From positions 13,260,001 through 13,324,000 of the forward strand of contig NC_056412.1 of NCBI RefSeq assembly GCF_905147365.1: 64,000 nucleotides of DNA. Reading direction: 5' to 3'. The position numbers were made by a program, and so were the translations under genes. Below, piece by piece: positions 58,801-64,000 of the stretch. The DNA comes from Aricia agestis. Lineage: Eukaryota > Arthropoda > Insecta > Lepidoptera > Lycaenidae. How positions within the stretch are numbered: position 1 is the first letter of the stretch; every line of letters begins with the position of its first letter. The notes beneath the pieces are model-generated. The model was not told the DNA's origin and ran no database searches. It saw nothing but the letters and a program-made list of their open reading frames with translations.

Positions 58801-59696
58801 GGTTCCGTAGCCGCAAAAAACGGAACCCTTATGCAGGGTGTAAAAAACTAAGTATAATAACACTTTAGGGTGTGCACGTGTTCCTGTAAGTATGGGCAAG
58901 CGCCCCAGGGTCACGAGTTTCCCCATACAAAAGTGGAAAAAAATTTGGTCTTTTAGCTCTGCTTCTTTCACGATGAACTCTCTACAAAGAACACGTACAC
59001 ACCATAAAGTATTATTACTTACATTTTGTTACACTCTGTAGACCCATCATCTCAGTCTATCTGTCTCTCCGTACGTATGTCACAGCCACTTTTTCGTAGG
59101 ACCTATAAACGGGCATGATTAAAATTTCAATTAGTTTTCAACCGCCTTTTTTGGATGACATATGCGTTGCAATATTGCAACCAGTACGCTCTTTTTTACT
59201 ACAAAAATCGTTATTGCGAGGGCGACTAACCCAAAATATCAAACATCGTCCTTCTCTCTTCACACTCACGCCCGTCTTTCATATGCCAGGTGAAAAAGGA
59301 CGACGCGGATTCATTGCCAAATTAGTTTTTTCAGAGAACAACCAGCCACATTATGAAAATGGGTTCTGACTCAATCATTAATTATTAGTTGTAACCGACA
59401 CTTTTGTGTCATAATTATGTCGTTACAACTTTTTCCGCCTAGCAAAATTACGCAACGCGCGATAAGGAACTTCGTTCGAATAAATTGATCACAGCATAAT
59501 TGTCTTTTCCTTTCCAGCCAGTTCAGTGGGAAAGCCCAAGGTCATTCACGCCCTGCGTCGAGGGGCGACCGTCATTAAAGCCTCTATGCCCAAGATAAGA
59601 GATGTCAACGTCATCGACACTTACTCCCGAGTCATCTTCCCGATCTGCTTCGCCGTTTTCAACGCCGTCTATTGGACGTTCTATGTCTTCGATTAG
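43787..59696 (+). CDS. Lcch3: GABA receptor beta-like subunit LCCH3 (11 coding exons, complete)
   Basis: Cys-loop ligand-gated ion channel subunit of the neuronal plasma membrane. In Drosophila, LCCH3 co-assembles with GRD into a GABA-gated cation channel. Joined exons give 483 residues, typical for the family. Order: signal peptide (1-28, core FMLIFLLLM), extracellular domain with sequon N41-V-T, Cys-loop C166-C180 with 13 residues between, loop-B motif EIESYGYT (183-190), loop-C region LATGVYQRLSLSF (228-240), TM1 246-270, TM2 from R278-VALGITTVLTMTT, TM3 about 309-332, intracellular loop 333-455, TM4 463-482. The TM2 lead-in is SAR, not the PAR of RDL; Ala280 occupies the 2' site where RDL carries its dieldrin-resistance change. 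All ten introns are GT-AG and phases agree throughout. Start: first ATG after an in-frame stop; 43799 is an alternative. Orthology is from remembered Drosophila LCCH3 sequence, no search was run. Confidence 0.96.
44125..44227. mobile_element. 103-bp foldback MITE in intron 1
   Basis: Arms of about 47 bp with roughly three mismatches start CATTTTGGGTAACTTTGAAT and contain GTTTAACTTTGAACAATACA, around a short AT centre. In the Lcch3 transcript it would form a long stable hairpin. Confidence 0.85.
44228..46344. other. Rest of Lcch3 intron 1, no gene
   Basis: AT-rich. It holds an imperfect hairpin at 45706-45773 (AATTCAAGTCCG paired with CGGACTTGAATT) and a poly-pyrimidine run before exon 2. The phrase ATGGCCATTTTTTTCAAGCT is repeated around 46030-46075. 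Confidence 0.5.
46345..46445 (+). CDS. Lcch3: Lcch3 coding exon 2
   Basis: 101 nt after TTTTTTTCAG, ending G|GTAAGT. Codes RLDRAMAVDRLENVTHTITR then ILDGYDIRLRPNFG, the start of the mature extracellular domain. DRLENVT and GYDIRLRPNFGG are highly conserved in LCCH3. Confidence 0.95.
46554..46595. repeat. 42-bp perfect hairpin in intron 2
   Basis: TGCCAGATCACGATAAGA and its exact complement around a 6-nt loop. It could be mistaken for a terminator or miRNA but is too short for the latter. Confidence 0.85.
46618..46950. mobile_element. MITE (GATTCATAGGCAG family) with nested GC-rich foldback
   Basis: Ends TGTACCATCGAGGCAATTGA and the complement of TGTACTATCAGAGAAGTTGA, very similar to 16505-16669. 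It is split inside the word TTTGACxxCGCGACC by an insert at 46739-46892 with ends GGGTGTTTACACACGCTCCG and complement of TTACACACGGCGTTTACACA and arms of CCGCCACCGTGGCGGTGCCG. Confidence 0.8.
47079..49115. mobile_element. 2.04-kb element with 54-bp terminal inverted repeats, in intron 2
   Basis: The left repeat (47079-47132) starts ATATCGTCGTTGCGCGTGCG and contains ATACCGCGTATGAGCAGCTG. The right repeat (49062-49115) is its complement with about two changes. No second copy is in the window. The interior carries R1 LINE 3' debris (47575-48300) and otherwise AT-rich, non-coding DNA; no transposase is recognisable. Confidence 0.75.
47575..48300 (-). mobile_element. Rearranged R1-type LINE 3' end
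   Basis: Similar to 7040-7350 and 7790-7890. The 3' untranslated segment occurs twice in a row: GCCTTCAGCCGTATACGGAG with GCGTCGAGACTAGCTAAGCC, then CCATATACGGAGGTATAGGA with GCGTCGGGACCAGCTAAGCC. A deletion joins the ORF2 tail to a more upstream coding piece near 48170-48250. No frame survives. Confidence 0.8.
49116..49887. other. End of Lcch3 intron 2, no gene
   Basis: AT-rich sequence; the minus frame 49590-49814 has no motif. Ends in the exon 3 acceptor. Confidence 0.5.
49888..49955 (+). CDS. Lcch3: Lcch3 coding exon 3
   Basis: 68 nt between TTACAG and ATG|GTAAGT. Codes GEPLFVGMDLTIASFDAISE then VNM, the strand containing the family's conserved ASFDAISEVNMDYT block. Ends on a codon border. 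Confidence 0.96.
49990..50128. mobile_element. Short foldback MITE in intron 3
   Basis: Ends TACCGCCGTACTCAGAGACA and the complement of CTGCCGCACTCAGAGTGG; inner words ATTTAATTACGATTAA / TTAATTACA partly pair. A related AAGAGTTTGACATAAACT word is at 57905. Confidence 0.6.
50129..51771. other. Rest of Lcch3 intron 3, with a LINE-like 3' end fragment
   Basis: 50940-51070 contains GTGCGAGTTTCTTACGCCGG and TTCCCGAACCGGTGGTAGGC, typical of the 3' end of dispersed insect LINEs; a decayed relative (GTTCCCGAACCGGTGATTAC) is at 61312. The remainder is AT-rich. Confidence 0.5.
51772..51917 (+). CDS. Lcch3: Lcch3 coding exon 4
   Basis: 146 nt after CCTTGCAG, ending AATAG|GTACGT. Codes DYTITLYLNQYWKDERLAF through FADKIWVPDTFFANDKN, including the loop-D and loop-A regions. 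It reads straight from RLAFGFRDE to VLTLSGDF, without the longer insert I recall for a Drosophila form at this point. Confidence 0.96.
52144..52197 (+). pseudogene. Duplicated 5' part of exon 5, copy 1 (possible 54-nt cassette exon)
   Basis: After AATTGCAG the sequence reads, in the exon 5 frame, SFLNNVTKQNKMVQLGGNG, matching the exon 5 start SFLHDVTERNKLVRLGGDG. It is followed by GTGTGA, the same hexamer that serves as the exon 5 donor. Length 54 nt keeps phase 2 at both ends and has no stop, so inclusion would add 18 residues. The rest of exon 5 is not recognisable after it. It could equally be dead duplication debris. Confidence 0.6.
52257..52305 (+). pseudogene. Duplicated 5' part of exon 5, copy 2 (broken)
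   Basis: After AGTTCCAG, CTTCTTGCGACGTGACAAAA then CAGAACAAGCCGGTGTGGTT align with exon 5 (CTTCCTCCACGACGTGACGG) but with a 2-nt loss, shifting the frame if spliced like exon 5. It then meets stops. Starts of the two copies and the true exon are 113 and 111 nt apart, showing a tandem origin. Confidence 0.6.
52368..52525 (+). CDS. Lcch3: Lcch3 coding exon 5 (Cys-loop)
   Basis: 158 nt between GTTCCAG and AGCT|GTGTGA, a GT donor with a weak consensus. Codes SFLHDVTERNKLVRLGGDGR through the Cys-loop CMMDLHYYPLDSQNC to VEIES. Notably GC-rich compared with its introns. Confidence 0.96.
52655..52745. mobile_element. Partial MITE (GATTCATAGGCAG family) in intron 5
   Basis: GACTACGTAATTTGGTCGGA and GGTCCGCCATCTGCCCATGA match the family ends. 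Confidence 0.6.
52998..53113 (+). CDS. Lcch3: Lcch3 coding exon 6
   Basis: 116 nt between CATGCAG and AAG|GTCAGA. Codes YGYTVSDVVMYWKETPVRGV then EDAELPQFTIMGHITNDRK, loop B through the strand before loop C. Confidence 0.96.
53133..53550. mobile_element. 418-bp foldback MITE (AGAGCCCCCGCAGACT ends) in intron 6
   Basis: Left AGAGCCCCCGCAGACTTTCA then ATCGGCCGATAGTTT; right complement of AGAGCCCCCGCGGACTACAG. The inside repeats TCGGCCGA-type words. The 89-codon minus frame here is not a gene. Confidence 0.85.
53768..53932. mobile_element. Foldback MITE (ATGGCGGTAGCGGTCATTGACTCC arms)
   Basis: The arms are perfect for about 24 bp, and an inner pair ATAAACCGCGATTGATAATG / complement of ATAAACCGCGATTAACAATG continues it. 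Confidence 0.85.
53944..54159. mobile_element. Foldback MITE (GCGGGGCTAAAAT ends)
   Basis: Left AGCGGGGCTAAAATAGTCAC and right complement of TGCGGGGCTAAAATGGTCGC. The inner part has a small palindrome AATCATATTATGATTCATAA. Confidence 0.8.
54171..54374. mobile_element. Foldback MITE (TAGACAAGTGGC family), copy 2
   Basis: GGCCCTACTAGACAAGTGGC, the core ATTCGCTAGCGAAGCGAT shared with the copy at 10107-10280, and right end GACACTTGTCTAGTTATG with GGGCCC. Confidence 0.75.
54920..56226 (+). mobile_element. ~1.3-kb non-autonomous element, copy 2, in intron 6
   Basis: The body 54920-55847 is nearly identical to 18914-19845. The right part (55848-56226) is a complete TTAACAAAAAATTAAAACCG foldback with arms of about 150 bp (ATAGTGCCTTTTTCAGAATT, TCTTCATTACTTTGAAGTCG). 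It fills most of the DNA between the other intron 6 elements and exon 7. Confidence 0.85.
56405..56573 (+). CDS. Lcch3: Lcch3 coding exon 7 (loop C, TM1)
   Basis: 169 nt between TTACAG and TTAG|GTAATA. Codes EKLATGVYQRLSLSFKLRRN, then TM1 (IGYFVFQTYLPSILIVMLSW) and the TM1-TM2 link SFWINHEATSARVAL. Confidence 0.97.
57078..57172 (+). CDS. Lcch3: Lcch3 coding exon 8 (TM2)
   Basis: 95 nt between TATGCAG and CTG|GTGATC. Codes GITTVLTMTTISTGVRSSLP then RISYVKAIDIYL: the pore-lining TM2, the TM2-TM3 loop and the start of TM3. Confidence 0.97.
57544..57694 (+). CDS. Lcch3: Lcch3 coding exon 9 (TM3, start of cytoplasmic loop)
   Basis: 151 nt between TTGTAG and TGTG|GTGAGT. Codes VMCFIFVFAALLEYAAVNYT then YWGARARKRAKLKNQMSAST and on to KSSC. 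TM3 is followed by a basic stretch that starts the intracellular loop. Confidence 0.97.
57695..58588. other. Lcch3 intron 9, no gene
   Basis: AT-rich, with a T-rich run and a poly(A) stretch at 58550-58563 before exon 10. No repeat copy could be matched apart from AAGAGTTTGACATAAACT at 57905. Confidence 0.5.
58589..58771 (+). CDS. Lcch3: Lcch3 coding exon 10 (cytoplasmic loop)
   Basis: 183 nt between CATTACAG and AAGGA|GTAAGC. Codes SRSPEEIIALKECVNSGRVS, PLPSLR and a Pro/Arg/Thr-rich tail. This is the variable loop, so it relies on open frame, splice sites and phase rather than on conservation. Confidence 0.85.
58833..59041. mobile_element. AGGGTGT-family MITE in intron 10
   Basis: Ends GCAGGGTGTAAAAAACTAAG and the complement of TACAGAGTGTAACAAAATGT. 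Immediately left of it is GGGTTCCGTAGCCGCAAAAA, the end of the GGTTCCGTA family. Confidence 0.8.
59218..59335. mobile_element. Truncated TTAA-type element in intron 10
   Basis: Shares GAGGGCGACTAACCC, CAAACATCGTCCTTCTCTCT and AAAGGACGACGCGGATTCAT with 41290-41725, but its right end and TTAA are lost. Confidence 0.75.
59518..59696 (+). CDS. Lcch3: Lcch3 coding exon 11 (TM4 and stop)
   Basis: 179 nt after TTTCCAG, ending at TAG. Codes SSVGKPKVIHALRRGATVIK, then PKIRDVNVIDTYSRVIFPIC and the TM4 tail FAVFNAVYWTFYVFD. The motif before TM4 (KIRDVNVIDxYSR) is the family's usual one. Confidence 0.96.
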
Positions 59697-59860
59697 GATT
59701 GCTGAAATGCACGTGCCAAAAATATTATCATGTTTATTGTAAATATTATTAAATCGATAACATAACGATAACGATGATTAGTAAAATATGTTTATTTATA
59801 AAAGAGTTATTTAAGAAAGAGACTTATAATAATAATAAAAAGTACGAAAGGAATATATAA
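59697..59860 (+). other. Lcch3: Lcch3 3' untranslated region, candidate poly(A) signal
   Basis: An AATAAA hexamer lies at about 59834-59839, 140 nt after the stop. Further hexamers occur near 60036 and 61145-61170, so the real 3' end is uncertain. Confidence 0.4.
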
Positions 59861-60210
59861 AGTTACCATATTGTTGTCTTTATGATTACTGCGGTAAAAA
59901 ATTAAAAACTGCCAAATTTTGTTGTTGCTAATAATCTAAATATTACTTTTGTGTTTAAGCTTAAACAGAGTTTACTGTGCGTTAACACTTCAGAAGTTAT
60001 TTAAGATTATAGAGAATATATTAAATAGAAATATAATAAATAAAATTGAAAAAATAATAAATAAAATTGAAAATCTCTAAAATACAGAGTGTTGTACAAT
60101 TTTAAATCAAAACATTTGGAAAAAATAACTTTTAGTCAACAAAATGTAGTGCAAGCATCAATAAAATAACCATAATACTCGTAGTGCGCCATATATGTGA
60201 ATAGATAAGT

Positions 60211-60730
60211 AGTAGTGGATTTACCAATAGGCTAAGTAGGCTGGAGCCTAGGGCGGCAGATTTAGAGGGGCGGCAAATTTAGCCCCATTTTTTTTATCTT
60301 AGGGAGATCGCACAAAAAGTCTGTCAACTGCGATCTCCCTTACAGAAATAAAAAATCCCACCAAAAACATTTCTTGTACATATTGCCGAGAGGACCACAT
60401 ATTAGGTTTACGGTATATCCTGTGAAAAAGATATGAGATCTCATGTAGAGTCAACTTCTGAATCTACACAGCCTAACTCTACTGACCCTAACTTAAACAA
60501 ATTCTACTTATACCAGTTAATATGTAAGTCTTCGCCGTTTCGCTACCGCACAAGGTGAAACCATGAGAAACATTGTGTGGTCGTCTAAGCAAAAAGTTTC
60601 AATAAATGTTTTCGGTGGGATATTATATGATTGTTAACTAAACTAACGTATTGAATTTCAATGGACAGTTATAGGGGCGGCTAAAATTGAATAGCCTACA
60701 GGCGGCAAATTTGTAAATCCGCCACTGCTG
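60211..60730. mobile_element. 520-bp foldback element downstream of Lcch3, with nested element
   Basis: Ends AGTAGTGGATTTACCAATAG and the complement of CAGCAGTGGCGGATTTACAA, with GGGGCGGC words inside both arms. It contains a 44-nt hairpin (60297-60341, TAGGGAGATCGCA) and a nested element at 60355-60623. Confidence 0.75.
60355..60623. mobile_element. Nested element with ATCCCACCAAAAACATTT inverted ends
   Basis: Left ATCCCACCAAAAACATTTCT; right complement of ATATCCCACCGAAAACATTT. The end matches the start of the repeats at 26403 and 28808, which lack the inverted right end. Confidence 0.7.
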
Positions 60731-62389
60731 ATAACTGATAAGTAATTAGTCACTGATAAAATATCCGTGATAATAGAAAACTTTGAAGAACAATCAAATA
60801 CATTCTTTACATCAGTCTGTATTATAGCTAGCTTTATAATAATATATTAAAGGTTAATAATATGCATGTTGAATTTGGAAAAATGTGCTAAGAGAATAAT
60901 TATGTAAGGTTATTTAAGGTTTATGTAAGGTTATTATAATTATTATTTATATCGAAGACCAATGATATATTATTATATCTGTGCAAATTTACTTCGCGGG
61001 AAATCTTTAAGATTTTTATTTAGGTAAAAGATCTTCCTCTAATCCTAAGGTGATAGATAAAAAACTTGCTGGATGCGTGTAATTGTATATAGATTTTATA
61101 AATAATTTGCGCATGTTATGTATTTAGCTATGTCTGTGTAGGTGATAAACATTGTTTAAAGGAAACAGTGGAAATAAAGTTTAATATTAATAAGAATGTT
61201 TTCTTTCAAATACACATAACACACTGTAGGTAAGTACCTATCTTAAAGGTCAAAATAGCAGTAAAAAGATTTGATACGAATAAAAGATTGCATTTCAGCA
61301 AAAAGGGCGGCAGTTCCCGAACCGGTGATTACTGTAGACAGAATTATGTCTATTTTGTTGTAGACGTTCAGAAAAATATATTTTGTATAAAATTCATCTG
61401 AATCTAAATATTATAATAGATTTTTTTAAATGTAATTAATAAGAGAAATTATTTTTACGTAAGTACGGTGGAATCGGTGGATGCACTAGCCGAGTACGTT
61501 TATTTGCTGTCGATCATACATCGTACTCAACCTTGTTGAATAATCAGTCTGTTAGATAATCACGAAATAATACTATGTAAATTGTAATATGTATATTGTT
61601 ACATAATATTCAAACACTCAAAGATTTTTTTTTTCATTTTTTGCGTCATAAAGTACTTTAAATATTGCTGAGTCATCTATTGGTTCTATACAAATCTACA
61701 AATTAAACTTTCGAACCTATGTTTAGCCAGTGATTCAAAGCATCTGAAAATCGCAATGCTGGCTTTGCTTCTCCTCTTGTGAAGTATAAATAGTTCTGTT
61801 ACTTCCCTTAAGGTGGCGCTAATGTCAATTTTTATAAATAAGACTTGCAACGCCATCTCTGTTTAGTATTGTAAAGTTGGCAGTTACGTTTTTAGGCTTC
61901 GTTTTTGTAGGTTCATTAGCTTAGCAAAGTATCATTATTCATGAAAATCAACAGCATAAGGGCGAGAAAATCGGGAAAGTAGTACTTTTATCTGAAAGAA
62001 ATTATAACTTGCCAGGAAGAAAGTTGTATTTTTACTTTTCAGCTATGCTATTATTTTATTATCATAGTAATTAAGAAACTTATAAAATGATGCACGAGTC
62101 ACGTCGACAGAAAAATGCTTCTAAGTAACGCCATATCGTGTCTAGGCCTTTGCAAGCTTAAAAAGTACCTTAACAGAGTAGGCACTAGGCGCTGATATAG
62201 CGACTAGCAGATAATGTAAAGAAAAGGGTGTGACATATTATATTTTACCTTCTCCTTGACTATGACACTCTAATGGGAAGGAGTCAGATGCGTTTGGGTC
62301 GCAGTGACTCTAAAGACTTGCTGAGTCAGGGCTCTAAAGACCTATCTTCGGACACAAAAAAAACAATTTAGATTTTAATATTATATTAA
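60731..62389. other. No gene recognised
   Basis: AT-rich; 61300-61390 resembles a LINE 3' end (see 50940-51070). No coding signal. Confidence 0.4.
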
Positions 62390-62465
62390 CCTCTTGAAAC
62401 CTACCGACACCATATCGAGCCTCTCGTTAAAATGGCTCGATGTGGTGCCGGTGGGTTTCAAGAGG
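62390..62465. ncRNA. 76-nt hairpin, miRNA-precursor-like or short MITE
   Basis: Two 32-nt arms (CCTCTTGAAACCTACCGACA... and its near complement) with about four mismatches spread along the stem and a 12-nt loop. The size and the mismatched stem fit a miRNA precursor, but short foldback elements are so common here that a MITE is more likely. I do not recognise a known miRNA seed. Confidence 0.25.
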
Positions 62466-63199
62466 TCAAGCATTCTCTTTGACTTTTAAATCATGTAGCA
62501 TATTAAGATGAAAATAAAACGTTTATTTTCGTCTGAGAAAGTAACGAAATAAAACTTTCAATTTTATTTAATAGTAAAAATATCCCCATACAAGAAATCA
62601 CGAGGAAAATTGAAAGCTGCAACGGCAGGATATCAAGAAATAGATGCACTTCCGGCCTTCGACGTTTCACATCCGTTTCCCGATTTATCTAAATAAAAAT
62701 GAGATTCTTCGATGAAAGCAAAATTAACTGGAGGGACTTATAGTTTATATATTAACCTTAGGATTTAAAGCCTATATTTATATCGACTACTTGACCTTAG
62801 ACGGCGAAAAATGTTCCCCTAATTAATCCTTTTGCGCTGAAGCCTGAAGGACGATTCAAAGTGGAGCAAAATTTAATCGAATCAATCGATTAATTATCAT
62901 TACTTCAACCTATTAAGTACTTAATTCTTTTGTTACAACTCACAAGTTAAATATGTAGTCACATAAGTACATAATATTTAGATTAAAAAAGTAAAAGCTG
63001 TTAAGTACGAAAAAGATTCGTCGTAATTAATAATGACTAGTGAACTATATAATTTTATTCACAGCAAATAAAACAGAGATATTGCGTGAGATAAAACTGT
63101 TTTGTCGAAAAAGTTATCTCATGTTTTATTTGATTTATTTCAAGGTAAGTATATTATATTTATAAGCATTGACATCTATTTCCATCGGATGTTATTCTC
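62466..63199. other. No gene recognised
   Basis: AT-rich intergenic DNA leading into the GC-rich block. Confidence 0.4.
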
Positions 63200-63456
63200 A
63201 GGGATTCGGAGAGGAACTGGCTCGGGCGAACGCGGGGGGTCGGTGGGGTTAGGGGGGGTGGTCCATTCATCGACGAAGCGCAGACTGCGCGGGCCGCGGC
63301 GCGGAGGGGGGAGGCGCAGGTTCCAGATAACCTAGTACCTCCTGGACCCCGCGCCGAACAACGCGTAAACATTCCGAATTCGAATTGTGATTTTAAAAAA
63401 GGATTTTTTGTGAGTGAGTGCGTTTTGTTGTTGCGGATAACGTGCAGTAAGAAAGG
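63200..63456 (+). promoter_or_regulatory. Probable promoter and 5' non-coding exon of the next gene
   Basis: A sharply GC-rich block (GGCTCGGGCGAACGCGGGGG, GCGCGGGCCGCGGCGCGGAG) ends in GTGCAGTAAGAAAG|GTAAGG, a strong donor at about 63457. Upstream is TATATTATATTTATAAGC (63148-63165). No long frame starts with a good ATG, so it is likely an untranslated first exon of a plus-strand gene to the right. Confidence 0.4.
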
Positions 63457-63735
63457 TAAGGAATGTAGTGAATAAGTACTCACTCAAGAATCTATTTCTG
63501 TACTTAAATTAATTACAATAACATACGAATATAATAGAGGTGGTGGTAACAATTTAAATAAAAATCTCATGTCCTTATGGAAAAATAATAATAATAATAT
63601 CACAATTATATTATGTAAAAAAAAACACGTCCAAAAAATAAATTAAAAAACACAAAATTCCAGGCAATATTTCGCCCTTCAATATGTTAATAAACTTGAA
63701 AAATCGTTATGCACGTTTATATAACGCGTAGGTGT

Positions 63736-63819
63736 ATACAGGGTGATGGTCATAAAATTTTTTCATGGTCAATTCGTGGGCGGCGGCGCCGCGCACCGCA
63801 CCCGCGCACCACCCTGTAT
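63736..63819. mobile_element. 84-bp MITE-like insert
   Basis: Ends ATACAGGGTGATGG and the complement of ATACAGGGTGGTGC, with a GC-rich core (GGGCGGCGGCGCCGCGCACC). The tips resemble those of the AGGGTGT family but the interior is unrelated. Confidence 0.55.
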
Positions 63820-64000
63820 TGATCGCCACATTTTCTTTACCCAAAAACGTAAATATTATTACTCTATATTCATACAGTTTCATAAATAAAGCTGCAGTGT
63901 AGACCGGTAAGATTTTTTTTATAATTTTTAACACCATATTTCTGGGTAAGTAAGTAATAAAAGTTTTTTATGTAGAGAAAATTGTACTTATTACTTTCGC

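Overview
The window looks like a piece of nuclear genome from a moth or butterfly (Lepidoptera). It is AT-rich, almost gene-free in its first two thirds, and packed with repeats of lepidopteran type: Helitron-like elements carrying (GTCT)n and ending in CTAG, tRNA-like SINEs, R1-type LINE debris, TTAA-flanked foldback elements and many foldback MITEs. No bacterial, plasmid, phage or CRISPR feature is present. The species cannot be named from sequence alone.

The one complete gene is on the + strand. Eleven coding exons between 43787 and 59696 join without a frame break into a 483-residue Cys-loop ligand-gated ion channel subunit. I recognise it as the orthologue of Drosophila Lcch3, the beta-like ionotropic GABA receptor subunit. 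All ten introns are GT-AG, and the exon lengths sum to exactly 484 codons including the stop. A GC-rich block surrounds the first exon. The introns carry many foldback elements, and a 2.04-kb terminal-inverted-repeat element sits in intron 2. Intron 4 holds two degenerate tandem copies of the start of exon 5; the first could behave as a 54-nt phase-preserving cassette exon.

Two gene fragments lie at the edges. A 215-bp open segment at the extreme left reads as a minus-strand internal exon of an unidentified gene with an acidic, sequon-rich product. A GC-rich block at about 63200-63456, ending in a GTAAGG donor, looks like the promoter and 5' non-coding exon of a gene that continues to the right.

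Positions 216-43600 hold no convincing host gene. They contain, in order: a microsatellite-linked repeat with a nested MITE (1407-2128); a 520-bp near-perfect hairpin (2131-2650); a TTAA-flanked foldback element (3123-3953); a nested palindrome (4690-5098); an R1 LINE 3' fragment (7005-7962); a tandem array with alternating 123/147-bp units split by a MITE (10074-10988); a truncated pogo/Tigger-type transposase (11122-12180); a paired ~1.1-1.3-kb element (18914-20040, with a second copy at 54920-56226); a nested 610-bp inverted repeat (27018-27627); and a recent tandem duplication carrying SINEs (32130-33482). Most of the sequence can be read as layered insertions, and many insertion borders can be placed by comparing copies within the window.
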